A stretch of DNA of 64,000 nt from JBEHWX01 sp048498995 (GCA_048498995.1 JBEHWX010000015.1:1-64000), one strand, 5' to 3'; numbered from the stretch's first letter, positions 7,686-18,000 are shown. The notes: generated by a model from the letters alone, not told the origin. Numbers and translations are program-made.

Positions 7686-9105
7686 CCGGATCGCACTCCC
7701 GTTTCATGCGCGTGAATTTCTCGACCGCTTCCCGGCCGAGATATCGCTCCACGGAGGGCCCTTCAAGGGTGCTGTCCTTCGCGAAGTAGAACCTTCCCCC
7801 CGCCTCGAGCACGATCTGATCCAGCCGGTGCGCCAGCTCCCAGATCTCCTCGCGATTCTTCCTGGTGACCTTGAAATCCAGCGCCAGCGAATAGCCGTCG
7901 ACGCTGTGGGTCATCAGGAACTGATCCTTCCGATGCCGCTTGAACACGGCCAGATACGGAGGATGTCCGGCCTGCTGCGCCAGCGCGAGCTGACGTTTGA
8001 ACGCCTCGGCGGCGGTGGCCTCCGGGATGAAGCTCTGATACTGGATCAGCCCACCCGGCCCGTACGAGCGCTTCCAGTTCGGAACGTAGTCGAGCAGGAA
8101 GGCGAACGCCGCGTGCGACTGGCGGAAGCGCTTGCCGCCGCGATCGAGGAGCCAGCTGGCGCGGAACTTCGCCATGTTCACCATTCGGACGCCGAAGTTG
8201 TTGGTGAACGGCCGCATGAAGCGCCAGAGCGTCGATTTCGGGAGAAGCCCGAAGATGGTGTCGGGAAGCTGCTGATTGTCGATCCGGAGCGTCTGCGCCG
8301 GGTTCGGATCCTCGCCGGGTGGCAGGTAGTTCGCCTCGTGGATCTGGCCGCGCCCCAGGCTCTTTCCCGTGGCGAACGCATCGATCCAGCCGACGAGATA
8401 ATCGGCGTCGTGCCTCCGCTCCTCGAACACCTCGAACATCCGGTCGAGCGAGCTCGCGTTGATCGCCTCCACCTCCACGAATCCCGAGTAGACCCGTTTC
8501 ATCCCGAGCGTGATGGTGAGGAAGCAGCCGAGCATCCCGAAGCCGCCGATCGCGGCCTGGAACAGCTCCACGTTCTCCTGGCGGGAGCAGCGCTTCACCT
8601 CCCCGGTCGGGAGCATGATCTCGAACTCGAGAATGTGGTCGCCGATCGGGCCGACGCGGAAGTTGTTCTTGCCGTGGATGTTCATCGAGGCGGCGCCACC
8701 GAGGGTCGGGAACATCGTTCCGGGGACCACCGCGGGCCACCAGCCGTCGGGGAGCGTGTATTCCCAGAGCTGCCGGATCGTGACGCCGGACTCGGCCTTG
8801 ACGATGCCGGTCTTCGGATTCCACTCGAGGATCCGACAGAAGCGGGTCAGGTCGAGAACGATGTTCTCGGCGTTGATCGCCGCGTCGCCGTAGCTGCGGC
8901 CGGCGCCCCGGAACGCCACGGAGCGTCCCGACTTGCGGGCCAGCTCGAACACGTCGCGAATCCCATCGACGGTCGAGGGACGGAAGACGTAGCCGACCGC
9001 GTCGGTGCTCATTCCCCAGCCGGGAACCAGCTCCAGATGCTCGGCCGGCAGCGCCACGCAACCGGCCATCTCCTGGGTCACCACCTGCTCGGACTGATCA
9101 AACAT
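7630..9105 (-). CDS. FAD-binding oxidase, DprE1-like
   Basis: The 491-residue protein is a VAO/PCMH-type flavoenzyme. Its FAD-binding N-terminal domain carries FRGAGRSYGDAAIN (65-78) and GGAASMNIHGKNN (136-148), followed by VGPIGDHI. The HGKN-x-GDH arrangement is the one seen in decaprenylphosphoryl-ribose 2'-epimerase oxidase DprE1, rather than in gulonolactone oxidases with a conserved flavin-linking His. Its ATG overlaps by 8 bp the end of an SDR gene resembling DprE2, so the two are translationally coupled. I infer a two-step epimerisation (oxidation then NAD(P)H reduction) of a sugar or polyprenyl-phospho-sugar at the membrane. The substrate is not determinable. Confidence 0.8.
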   Translation of the reverse strand: MFDQSEQVVTQEMAGCVALPAEHLELVPGWGMSTDAVGYVFRPSTVDGIRDVFELARKSGRSVAFRGAGRSYGDAAINAENIVLDLTRFCRILEWNPKTGIVKAESGVTIRQLWEYTLPDGWWPAVVPGTMFPTLGGAASMNIHGKNNFRVGPIGDHILEFEIMLPTGEVKRCSRQENVELFQAAIGGFGMLGCFLTITLGMKRVYSGFVEVEAINASSLDRMFEVFEERRHDADYLVGWIDAFATGKSLGRGQIHEANYLPPGEDPNPAQTLRIDNQQLPDTIFGLLPKSTLWRFMRPFTNNFGVRMVNMAKFRASWLLDRGGKRFRQSHAAFAFLLDYVPNWKRSYGPGGLIQYQSFIPEATAAEAFKRQLALAQQAGHPPYLAVFKRHRKDQFLMTHSVDGYSLALDFKVTRKNREEIWELAHRLDQIVLEAGGRFYFAKDSTLEGPSVERYLGREAVEKFTRMKRECDPDGILETNLFRRLFRSSDR

Positions 9106-9850
9106 TCAAGCGCTTGAATATGAACGACGGAATGTTCCGGACCACCAGGCCCACCATGCGCCAACGTCCCGGAACGTAGACCTCCCGCTTGCCGGAGCCG
9201 GCCGCGTTCAGGATGATCTCGGCCGCCCGCTCCGGCGATATCAGCCAGAAGAGCCCCGGCATTCCCTTGGTCATCGACGTGTCGATGAACCCGGGCTTTG
9301 CCGTCAGAACAGTGACGCCGAAACGGCCGACACGATTGCGGAGCGACTCCAGGTAGGTGTTCAGCGCCGCCTTGCTGGTGCAGTAGGCCGGATTTCCCCG
9401 GCGGCCACGGTCCCCAGCGATCGAGGAGACGCCGATGATCGTCCCACGCCGTATCCGCTCGAAGCGCTGCGCGGCCTCGTTCAGCCACGCCATCGCCCCG
9501 ACGGTGTTCACCTCCATCATCTCGGCGTCCTTCTCCGTGTTGTACTCGTCCGGGGCCACCTTCGGCATCACTCCGGCCACATACGCCACAAGATCGACTC
9601 CCCCGAGCTCCTTGGCAAGACTCTGAAAAAGGGATGGAACCTCGGCGCGCTCCCGCACGTCGTGCCGCGCCACGATCAACGCCGTCCGTCCGGCGGCGCG
9701 GTTGAGCTCATCGCGCAGCTTCTCCAGCTCGTCGATTCTTCGCGCCACCGCGGCCACCGTGCAGCCGCCCTCGGCCAGCCGGCGCACCATCGCGGCGCCG
9801 ACGCCGGAGGAGGCGCCGACCACGATCGCATGTTTCCAGGGAAGACTCAT
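9098..9850 (-). CDS. Short-chain dehydrogenase, DprE2-like
   Basis: The 250-residue SDR has the cofactor motif GASSGVG at residues 12-18, an AYVAG motif (the NNAG position) and the catalytic Ser-Tyr-Lys in SSIAGDRGRRGNPAYCTSK. The C-terminal ~40 residues (VYVPGRWRMVGLVVRNIPSFIFKRL) form a hydrophobic amphipathic tail, as in the DprE2/membrane-associated SDR group. ATG at 9850 is chosen; a TTG three codons upstream is possible. The gene overlaps the DprE1-like oxidase by 8 bp, which supports the keto-sugar reductase reading. Confidence 0.8.
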   Translation of the reverse strand: MSLPWKHAIVVGASSGVGAAMVRRLAEGGCTVAAVARRIDELEKLRDELNRAAGRTALIVARHDVRERAEVPSLFQSLAKELGGVDLVAYVAGVMPKVAPDEYNTEKDAEMMEVNTVGAMAWLNEAAQRFERIRRGTIIGVSSIAGDRGRRGNPAYCTSKAALNTYLESLRNRVGRFGVTVLTAKPGFIDTSMTKGMPGLFWLISPERAAEIILNAAGSGKREVYVPGRWRMVGLVVRNIPSFIFKRLNV

Positions 9851-10009
9851 GTCACTCAATCGATCCTACGATGATTCGGAGACCCCGGGGGGCGCATCGG
9901 CCACCCGGGGAAAGGAAGGTGTTCGCGGGCGCTCCCGCGACGGCGCTCATGAGCGGGCTCGCGAGCGTCCGGGAGCATGCGGGCACGGACATGCCCGCGC
10001 GGGAAGGAC

Positions 10010-11152
10010 TCAGGCGCCGAGCGCCTGCTCGATGTCGGCGATCAGATCGGCCACATCCTCGATGCCGACCGAGAAGCGGACCAGTCCGTCGGTGATCCCG
10101 AGACGCTGGCGCGTCTCCGGCGGCACCGAGCCGTGCGTCATCGAGACCGGATGGCAGAGCAGCGACTCCACCCCGCCGAGCGACTCGGCGAAGGCGAAGA
10201 CCTTCACCGCCGCGCAGAAGCGTCCGGCGCGCTCGAGTGAGCCGAGATCGGCGGAGATCATCCCGCCGAAGCCCCGCATCTGGCGGCGCGCCAGCTCATG
10301 CTGCGGAAAGTCCGCGAGCCCCGGATACCAGACCGAGGAGAACTCCGGGCGCCCCTTCAGGTAGGTGGCCACTTCCATAGCGTTGGCGCAGTGCCGGTCC
10401 ATTCTGACCGAGAGGGTCTTCAGCGAGCGGAGCGTCAGGTAGCAGTCCTGCGGGCCGGGGACCGCGCCGCAGGCGTTCTGCGTAAAGGCCAGACGGTCGG
10501 CGATCTCGTCGTCGCCGGTCACCACCAGGCCACCGATCAGGTCGCTGTGTCCGCCGATATACTTGGTCGAGGAGTGGACCACGATCGTGGCGCCGAGCGC
10601 GAGCGGGTTCTGCAGATAGGGGCTCATGAACGTGTTGTCCACCACGAGCATCACGCCGGCGCCGCGCGCCACATCGGCGATGGCCGCCAGGTCGCAGAGG
10701 CGCATCATCGGGTTGGTCGGCGTCTCGGCGTAGATCATCCGCGTGCGATCGGTGACGGCCGCGGCGATGTTCCCCGGATCGCGCAGGTCGACGTAGGTGA
10801 ACTCGTAGCCGTAGCGGCGGAGCACCTTGTCGAACAGACGGAAGGAGCCGCCGTACATGTCGTCACCGGCGATCACGTGGTCGCCCGGCGAAAGGAGGCG
10901 CATCACCGCGTCGATCGCGGCCAGGCCGCTGGCGAAGGCGAAGCCCCGCGTTCCCCCCTCCAGCTCCGCGATGCAGCGTTCGAGCGCCATGCGGGTCGGG
11001 TTCTGGGTACGGGCATACTCGAATCCCTTGTGCTGTCCGATCCCCTGCTGCGCGTAGGTGGAGGTCTGGAAGATCGGCACGTTCACCGCGCCGGTCACTT
11101 CCTCCGGCTCCTGCCCCGCGTGAATCGCCTTCGTCGAAAATCCGTGTGCCAT
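10010..11152 (-). CDS. PLP-dependent trans-sulfuration enzyme (cystathionine lyase/synthase family)
   Basis: The 380-residue protein belongs to the Cys/Met-metabolism PLP family. PLP-contacting residues are visible: YARTQNPTR (46-54), FASGLAA (73-79), Tyr100 in DDMYGGSFRLF, Asp172 in VVDNTF, and the Schiff-base Lys197 in HSSTKYIGGHSD. Length fits cystathionine gamma-synthase, gamma-lyase and beta-lyase alike, and these are hard to separate without phylogeny, so no symbol is given. The start at 11152 (MAHGFSTKAIHAG) matches the conserved family N-terminus better than an upstream in-frame codon. There is no sulfur-metabolism partner alongside. Confidence 0.88.
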   Translation of the reverse strand: MAHGFSTKAIHAGQEPEEVTGAVNVPIFQTSTYAQQGIGQHKGFEYARTQNPTRMALERCIAELEGGTRGFAFASGLAAIDAVMRLLSPGDHVIAGDDMYGGSFRLFDKVLRRYGYEFTYVDLRDPGNIAAAVTDRTRMIYAETPTNPMMRLCDLAAIADVARGAGVMLVVDNTFMSPYLQNPLALGATIVVHSSTKYIGGHSDLIGGLVVTGDDEIADRLAFTQNACGAVPGPQDCYLTLRSLKTLSVRMDRHCANAMEVATYLKGRPEFSSVWYPGLADFPQHELARRQMRGFGGMISADLGSLERAGRFCAAVKVFAFAESLGGVESLLCHPVSMTHGSVPPETRQRLGITDGLVRFSVGIEDVADLIADIEQALGA

Positions 11153-11232
11153 GAGATGCTCTCGATTGATGTCGATGTTCGTTCGGTTCGATTCTCCCCG
11201 GATCACGCTCCGGACCTCCGGAGGTCGGGAGC

Positions 11233-12513
11233 TCAGGCCCCCGTCTCCTTCACGATCTGGGTGATATGGGCCTGCGCCTCGTCCAGCGCCTGCTGGGCGC
11301 TCTTCTTTCCGAGCAGCGCCTGCGAGACCTCATCCTCGATCACCTGCTCGATATCTAGCCAGCGCGGGTGCACCGGCGTCATCCGCGCGGTCTTGAGCTG
11401 CTCGGTGAAGACGCGTCGGATCGGGCTCTGGAGAAACGGATCGTTCTCGGCCGAAAGATCGGCCGGCGTCATCCCGCCGGGGAGCGCCTTGCAGAAGGCG
11501 AGCGCCTGCTCCGGCGAGGAGAGGAATTCCACGAGCTTCCGCGCGGCCTCCTTGTTCTCCGAGCCGCCGTTGATCGCCAGATATTCCCCGCCGGCGAACG
11601 AGACCCGGGAGCCGCCGGCGAACGTCGGGAGCACGGAGATCCCGTAATGGAGCGTGGGATTGTCCTTGGCGATCCGGTCGACGAGCCAGGAGCCGGAGAT
11701 CCAGTAGCCGACCTTTCCCTGCATGAACGACTGGTCGAGCTGCTTCTGCATGTCGATCCCGCCGGCCTTGGCCAGATCGAGATACATCTGCAGCGCCGCC
11801 ACGTTGGCCGGCGAGTTCACCACCGGCATGCCGGAGGGGTCGAGCAGGCTTCCGCCGTTCGACCAGAAGAACGGGAGTATCTTCTTGTAGAGCCTGTGCT
11901 GATCCGGGCCGTTGGCGCCGAAGCCGAGCGAGCCGGGAGCGGCGGCCATGATCTTCCGCGACTTGTCGAGCACGTCGCTCCAGAGAGAGTCGGTCGCCGA
12001 TGTGTCGGCGCCGGCGCGGGCCAGCAGATCCTTGTTGTAGAAGAGGACGCGCGTGTCGACCACCCAGGGCCAGGCGTAGACCTTCTCCTGCCACATGCCG
12101 GGAGCGGCGATCTCCTTGGAGAACCGGGAGACCCGGTCGGCGCCCATCGCCGACTGATCGGCGAGGCGGCCGGCGGCGCTGAACTGCGCGATCCAGTCGC
12201 TGCCGAGCTCGAGCAGATCGGGCGCGGTGTTGGAGTTGAACGCGGCGAAGAGCTTGGTCTTGCCGTCGTTCCAGCTCAGCTCGGAGAGCTCGACGTGGAT
12301 GTTCGGGTTCTTCGCTTCGAACGCCTTGATCCGATCCATCAGCGCGGCCTTCTGGGCCGGCTCGGACCAGAAATGCCAGAAGGTGATCGTGGTCTTCCCG
12401 TTGGTTGAGGCCCCCTCACCCTTGCCGGCGCAGCCGGCGATGAAGAGCGCGACGAGGGAAAGAAGCATCATCGCGCCGATGGCGCGCGACGCACGGTCGA
12501 GCAGACGAGTCAT
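11233..12513 (-). CDS. Sugar ABC transporter substrate-binding lipoprotein
   Basis: The 426-residue protein has a signal peptide and lipobox FIAGC, placing the lipidated residue at Cys28. An extracellular solute-binding domain of family 1 type follows: TITFWHFWSEPAQKAALMDRIKAFEAKNPNI near the N-terminus, a DLLELGSDWIAQFSAAG segment, and a GKVGYWISGSWLVDRI region. Such proteins capture oligosaccharides or sugar phosphates for an ABC importer. No permease or ATPase gene is adjacent. It is 12 bp upstream of nothing co-directional that is transport-related; the SLBB gene behind it runs the same way but reads into it. Confidence 0.85.
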   Translation of the reverse strand: MTRLLDRASRAIGAMMLLSLVALFIAGCAGKGEGASTNGKTTITFWHFWSEPAQKAALMDRIKAFEAKNPNIHVELSELSWNDGKTKLFAAFNSNTAPDLLELGSDWIAQFSAAGRLADQSAMGADRVSRFSKEIAAPGMWQEKVYAWPWVVDTRVLFYNKDLLARAGADTSATDSLWSDVLDKSRKIMAAAPGSLGFGANGPDQHRLYKKILPFFWSNGGSLLDPSGMPVVNSPANVAALQMYLDLAKAGGIDMQKQLDQSFMQGKVGYWISGSWLVDRIAKDNPTLHYGISVLPTFAGGSRVSFAGGEYLAINGGSENKEAARKLVEFLSSPEQALAFCKALPGGMTPADLSAENDPFLQSPIRRVFTEQLKTARMTPVHPRWLDIEQVIEDEVSQALLGKKSAQQALDEAQAHITQIVKETGA

Positions 12514-12525
12514 GGATCGAAAGGG

Positions 12526-13122
12526 TTAGCGTTTGATCGTGACGAAGAGCGCGATGAGCGTGCCGAGCACCAGCGCGACGTCCCGGATGATGCCGAGCAC
12601 TTCCCTGAACACGTTGAGCGCGTCGCCGGGAACGATGATCGTGTCGTTCGGATAGAGGATCGGATTCAGACTCGGATCGCCCGACTTCTGATATTCCTCG
12701 AGATTGAGAATCACCACCGGCTCGACGATCGTGCTGTCGATGGTCAGGTCGTGCAGGATCCGGATATCGCTCAGCCGCGCGCGGTCGGTGGGACCGCCGG
12801 CGAAGGAGATCATCTGGATCAGCTTGGTCGAGCTCGGCACGCGGTACTTCCCCGGCGAGGCGACGAAGCCCCAGACATTGATGTCGATCGGGAGCGTGCT
12901 TCCGGTGGTATAATCGTAGTAGGAGCCGTTCACGTTGCCGCGCGCGGTGCCGCCGGCCGAGTTCGGAACGTTCGGAGCGCTCCCTCCACCGCCGTTGCCC
13001 CCACCTCCCCCACCGTCGTTGAACTGAGCCGACGCCCCGCTTCCCCCCAGCAGCAGCGCGATCGTTACGACGAGCGCGAGGGGCGCGACGCCCCGGATGA
13101 ATCGAGTGATCATGCCTTTCAT
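12526..13122 (-). CDS. SLBB-domain secreted protein
   Basis: The 198-residue protein has a signal peptide (GVAPLALVVTIALLLGGSGASA) and a Gly/Asn-rich linker (residues ~36-60). Its INVWGFVASPGKYRVPSSTKL-like stretch is typical of SLBB ligand-binding domains in polysaccharide export proteins. A C-terminal hydrophobic helix (DVALVLGTLIALFVTIK) could anchor it in a membrane. The gene starts at 13122 and overlaps the upstream lipoprotein gene by 4 bp (ATGA), so it is the last member of the porU-porV run. It lacks the full Wza-type export domain, so a structural or periplasmic binding role is more likely than a channel. Confidence 0.78.
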   Translation of the reverse strand: MKGMITRFIRGVAPLALVVTIALLLGGSGASAQFNDGGGGGGNGGGGSAPNVPNSAGGTARGNVNGSYYDYTTGSTLPIDINVWGFVASPGKYRVPSSTKLIQMISFAGGPTDRARLSDIRILHDLTIDSTIVEPVVILNLEEYQKSGDPSLNPILYPNDTIIVPGDALNVFREVLGIIRDVALVLGTLIALFVTIKR

Positions 13123-13919
13123 TTGACGCTGAATGTGACCCACCGAGACGCGTTGGCCTGCGGGGTTCCCTGAATGATTCTGTCGACGCGCCACCGGTAG
13201 CGCTTGCCGGCCGCGAGCGCCGGCCCGCCGTACTGCACGTGCGGATCGGAGAAGTCGTCCACCTGCCCGACGTATCGCCACACGCTGTCGACCGTTACCG
13301 TCTCGTTCTCCGGCAGCACTTCGTCCAGGCGGAGCGCCACCATGCCGGGCGAGGAAAACCCGAAGCGGAGCGGCGTGGCGCCGAGCGTGATATCCCCGAT
13401 CGGCATGCTCGGCACCGGACGATCGAGCAGCGTGAAGGAGACCGTGTCGGAGCGATCGCTCTCGAGCGAGGCGTCCGACTTGGAATAGGCCGAGACCTGA
13501 TAGGAATAGCGGATCCCCTGGCGCACGTCGCCGTCGGCGTAGATGGTATCCCCACCCGGCGCGCCGCCGGTGATCGTGGCGATCCGTCGGAAGTTCAGCG
13601 GCGCGCCGTTGACGTCCGAGGTATCGGAGCGATAGAGATAGTAGCCGCCGAGCCGCGCCCCCTCGAGCTTGGCGTTGTCCACCTGATGCCATTCGACGAT
13701 GATCCTCCCGGAGGAGCTCGACGTCGGATCCGGGGCATCCGGATCGGGGCGGATGCCGGTGTCGGAGAAATGATCGCCGGAGAACGGGACCATGCTGGTG
13801 CCCGGCGGCTTCGGCTGCGGGCTGGTCGAGCTGCACCCGGCCACGACGAGCGCGGCAAGCGATCCGGCGAGCGCCGATCGCGTCACGAGTGGTCTCCGTC
13901 GGATCGCGGTGCTCCTCAT
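13119..13919 (-). CDS. Fibronectin-type lipoprotein in the porU-porV run
   Basis: The 266-residue protein has an Arg-rich start, a hydrophobic segment and a lipobox VAGC that acylates Cys29. The mature part has one fibronectin-III-like module, recognised by IIVEWHQVDNAKLEGARLGGYYLYRS-type strands and RYSYQVSAYSKSD, and a C-terminal beta region ending RYRWRVDRI. The function is unknown. Its start overlaps the stop of the PorV gene by 4 bp and its stop overlaps the SLBB gene start by 4 bp. Such coupling suggests an outer-membrane accessory of the same secretion or attachment system. Confidence 0.78.
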   Translation of the reverse strand: MRSTAIRRRPLVTRSALAGSLAALVVAGCSSTSPQPKPPGTSMVPFSGDHFSDTGIRPDPDAPDPTSSSSGRIIVEWHQVDNAKLEGARLGGYYLYRSDTSDVNGAPLNFRRIATITGGAPGGDTIYADGDVRQGIRYSYQVSAYSKSDASLESDRSDTVSFTLLDRPVPSMPIGDITLGATPLRFGFSSPGMVALRLDEVLPENETVTVDSVWRYVGQVDDFSDPHVQYGGPALAAGKRYRWRVDRIIQGTPQANASRWVTFSVK

Positions 13920-15028
13920 TTCGTGCTCAGAAGCTTGTCGAAGTTGAACGCCAGCCCGAGGCGATGCACGCCGCCGAGCTGGGTCGCCGAATAGCCGAGA
14001 TAGGCGTAGTCGACGTCGAAGAAATTGAAGTCCACGCCGGCGCCGACCGTCAGCGCGTTGCGCTGCATGCCGACACGGAAGCTGAACTGCTTCTTGTACT
14101 GCACGTCGAGCCCGACCCGCCCCGGCTCATCCTCCCGGCTGTCGAAGTCGTAGGCCACGGTGGCGCGGCTGTCGATGAACTTCAGCGGCTGGATCAGCGC
14201 GAAGCCGTAGTTCGTGGTTCCGGCGATCTCCTCCACCCGCTGCGTCTTGTTCCAGGTCATCCTCGTGCCGCCGATATCCTTCAGCGTCATGCCGAAGGAG
14301 AAGGTGGGCCAGTCGTCGGAGAAGAAGAGATCCTTCAGGTTGAGCCGGAACATCGCGCCGGCATCGATGCCGATGGCCGAGGCGTCGGCGTCGTAGAGCG
14401 ACTGCCGGAGCAGCTTCAGGTTGACGCCGACCGGGATCTCGACCGGGATCGAGAAGTAGCTCCAGCCGAGGCTCAGGTCGATCTTGTTGTTGCGCGCGAA
14501 GCTGAAGACGAACGCGTCCTCGGTGTCGGAGAAGGTCTCTCCATCCTCCGCGGACTTCACCACGTTCTCGTAGCGCTTCTGGACGGAGGTCTCCTGCGTC
14601 AGATCGGGACGCGCGGGGATGTCGCTGACGGCGAAGCGGATCCAGTTGACCGAGACGTTGATCACGCGGACCGGCATCGACCAGCCCGCAAAATAGTAGC
14701 TCGCCAGGGGGGAACCTATCGAGCCGTACTGCGAGGAGTACATGCCGGAGAGGAGCTTCTTCTCCACCAGCGAGACGCCGGAAGGGTTCCAGTAGAACGC
14801 CGTTCCATCATCGGCCAGCGCGGTGAAGGCTCCGCCGAGCCCGAGCGCCTTCCCTCCGAGCGGAATGTCAAGGAATGAGCCGGCGTAGCGGTCGGTCGTC
14901 TGCGCCGAGGCGGGCGCGGCCGCCATCAGCAGCGCGGCGATACCCGCGAGTGCGCGGCGGGGACCGCCGGCCGCGGCACCGATGCGCCCCCGACGGAGGC
15001 GAAAAGCCGATCTCATCGTCGTGCGCAT
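13916..15028 (-). CDS. porV: PorV/PorQ-family outer membrane protein
   Basis: The 370-residue protein has a signal peptide (IAALLMAAAPASAQ) followed by the PorV/PorQ N-terminal signature: FLDIPLGGKALGLGGAFTALADDGTAFYWNPSGVS. It continues as an outer-membrane beta-barrel of alternating strands and ends at FNFDKLLSTK. In the T9SS, PorV shuttles cargo from the translocon to the sortase PorU. ATG at 15028 begins 1 bp after the porU stop; 15016 is an alternative start. Adjacency to PorU supports PorV rather than another member of this broad family, but family-wide paralogy keeps the symbol tentative. Confidence 0.82.
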   Translation of the reverse strand: MRTTMRSAFRLRRGRIGAAAGGPRRALAGIAALLMAAAPASAQTTDRYAGSFLDIPLGGKALGLGGAFTALADDGTAFYWNPSGVSLVEKKLLSGMYSSQYGSIGSPLASYYFAGWSMPVRVINVSVNWIRFAVSDIPARPDLTQETSVQKRYENVVKSAEDGETFSDTEDAFVFSFARNNKIDLSLGWSYFSIPVEIPVGVNLKLLRQSLYDADASAIGIDAGAMFRLNLKDLFFSDDWPTFSFGMTLKDIGGTRMTWNKTQRVEEIAGTTNYGFALIQPLKFIDSRATVAYDFDSREDEPGRVGLDVQYKKQFSFRVGMQRNALTVGAGVDFNFFDVDYAYLGYSATQLGGVHRLGLAFNFDKLLSTK

Positions 15029-15029
15029 C

Positions 15030-18000
15030 TCAACGAATCCTCGCAATGGTTCCTGTCTGCTCCACCACGTCATCCTTCTGACGCACGCGCAGCTTGTAGA
15101 AATACACGCCGTTGGCCACCGGATATCCCTCCTCGTCGGTGCCGTCCCACCACGCCTCGTGGTAGCCGAGCGAGGTCGGCTGCCCGGTTCCCCCCTTCAT
15201 GAAGGAGGCTTCCTCGGTCGGGACCGTGCTCGGCGAGCGGAACGTCCGGATCAGCTTGCCGGAAGTGGTGTAGAACTTCAGCTCCACCTCGTCGACCACG
15301 CTGGCGCCGCGGATCTCGTAGGCGAGGAAGGTCTCCCCCTCGAACGGGTTCGGGTAATTGCCGTAGATGCGGACGTTCAGTCCGGTCTCCACCTCGAAGC
15401 TCGTGCAGGCACGTCCGATGTTGCCGAGTCGGTCGGTCAGCTGCGCGCAGAGCTGATGCTTGCCGGCCGACAGATCCGGCTCGACCCGGATATTCATCGT
15501 CGTCGGCGTGACCGTCGAATCGATCACCACGAAATCCTGGTTCGCCTTCAGCACCCGCCCGTCGAGCGTGAGCGAGATCTTGTCGAGATCGGTCGTCACG
15601 CCGGAGGGATCGTTGACCACGAGGCTGAAGCGCGGCTTCGGCGGCACCACCGTTCCATCGTTGTAGAACTGTCCGTCCACCGAGAACTTGATCTGCGGCC
15701 CCTCGTGATCCACCACCACCACCAGCGCATAGGTTCCGTCGATCGGCACCGTGGCGCTCACCTCGTTGGAATCGGAGGATCGGGTGCTCTCGCGGAGCGA
15801 CCAGAGACGGGTGGTCCGGTCGTAGCGGACGATCCCGAGCTGGCTCGAGAAGAGCGTGTCGCTCCGGTCGACGTGAAAGGCGAGCGTGCCGGTCACCTCG
15901 CGGTTCTCCGGGCGATCGGCCTCCAGCGTCAGCGCCGTGGCGCCGACGGAGCCATCTCCCAGGCGGAGGAATGTCCAGCGCTGTTCGGTCGGCGGCAGCA
16001 CCGGCTCGGCCGCGGCGGTCACCACGCCGGCCGTCGGGGCCGAGGTGATCGAGAAGGTGCCGATGCCCCGGATCGTGAAGAGGGGCGAGCCGGAGGGATC
16101 GCCCACGATTCCCCCACCCTGCGTGAACGCGCCGGCCGCGAGCGAGGTGATGTTGAATGCCTTGTTGTTCGTCGGCAGAACGTCCTGCCACAGATCCCCG
16201 CTCTTCGGCGCGAGCTCCAGGCGGACCGTGCGGCGCACCGGAAGCTGCGAGGGAATGGCGTGGGTCACCACGAGCGAGTCGTGCGCCGGAAGATCAACGG
16301 TTCCGCTGGCGAGCGTGACGCTCGCCCCGGCGCTGTCGAGATAGAAGATCGAATAGGGAACGCCCTGCGCGGCGCGATCTCCCCAGTTGTAGATCGTGGC
16401 CGAAAGCCTGGCGCCGTCGGCGGCCGCCCGCATGCCGATCGTCTCGTTGGTCAGGGTCTCCATCGCTTCGGACGGCTGGCCGTAGCTCTCCCCCGTCGAG
16501 TCGATCGCGGAGATGCGCCGGGCCGCGGGCTCCGCGCCGCCGGGAACGTAGAAGACGAAGGTCGAGTCGCCGGTGGCGAGCGTCGCGGCCGGCACCACCA
16601 CGGTGATGCGCGCGCCGGGCTGGATATCCGCGCCTGCGACCGGCGTCGTGGTCCGGTAGGTGCCGGGGCCGGTCTTGGCCACCGGGAAGCTTCGCTTGGT
16701 GTAGACCGCCGAGCCGGGATGCTCCAGCGAGATCAGCACGTGATCGATGTCCACGTCGCGCGCCGAGGTGATGTCGAACGTGGCATCCTGGCCGACGCCG
16801 AGCGTCCCGACCGGACGGACGCCGACGATCGAGGCGCTGGCCAGCGGATAGCGGAGGCTGCCGGTGGCGGTCCGCCCGGTGGCGTCGGAGGCATAGAGGC
16901 GAATGCCGACGTAGCTCTGCGCGTAGCCGGCCGGCACCTGGCGCGACACGTTGATCGTGCCGTTGCCGCCGAGCTCCACGCGCGTGCCGGGAATCGCCGT
17001 CTCGGTCGTGTCGACGAGCGTGGCGATCACCTTCGTCGCCGCGAACGGCAGCGTGGCGCGCAGCGAGACAGTTCCCCCCGGCGTCGCCGTGGTGGCGCCA
17101 TCGAACGAGGTCGCGATGCTCTCCTGCGTGATCGGCACGCGCACCGACGGATCGCCGAAGATGCTGTACATCGCCGCGAGCGTCGGCACGTTGTCCTCGA
17201 AGCGGGACTGGTAGTTGCCGATGTACTTGGCCTTGCCGAGCGCGACGAGCTCGCCGAAGCTGAGGCCGCGGTAGCGCGGATTGTTCAGGACCGAGAAGAA
17301 TGATTCGGCCAGATAGGTGTTGTTCAGCAGCCACCCGAAGCCGGGGGTGCCGAGTCCGACGATGGCGCCGCCGCGCGGCTGCACCATGAACGCCGAGAGG
17401 AGCCCCTTGTCCGGCGTGTAGGTGCCGGTAAAGCAGGTGAGGCTCAGGATGGCCGGCATCCGGTTCTCGTTCTTCACCTTGTAGACAGTGCTGGCCGAGA
17501 CCACGAGCGCGTCCTCCCACTGCCCGCCGCCGCCATGGCCGAGGTAGGTGACCATGCCGGAGCCCTGATCGTTCATCAGCGGCAGCAGGCGCCCCGGGTC
17601 GCCGTAGGCGCCGCTCATGAACTCCGGCCCCGTCAGAATGCGGAACGGCTCGGAGGTGTAGCGGAACTCCTCCTCGACGAAACGGTTGATCTGGCTGGCG
17701 AACTCGATGTTGAATCCGGCGATGAACGTGGTCCGGTTGCGCCACTCGCCGAGATCGTTGGCCCGCTCCTGATTGATCAGCTTGCTCACGTAGTCGGAGA
17801 TCTGCGAGAGCGACCGCACCGGCACGCGGCCGACGATCACCTCCGGGAAGAAGTCCGGGATCACCCGCTTGACCGCTCCCTCGGCCGAGTTCTGCCGCAC
17901 CACCGCGTCGCCGTCGAAGCAGCCGAGCAGGTAGTCGCACTGCGTGGGACCGTAGTCCACGGTCTGGAACATGATCGTCGGAACGTACGCGTGCTCCTTG

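Noticed and set aside
9879..9998. Strong terminator after the PLP trans-sulfuration gene
   Set aside because: Several GC-rich hairpins occur (for example GCGGGCA/TGCCCGC at 9979-9998), but none has a T-tract on the minus strand and they overlap one another, so no single terminator could be supported.
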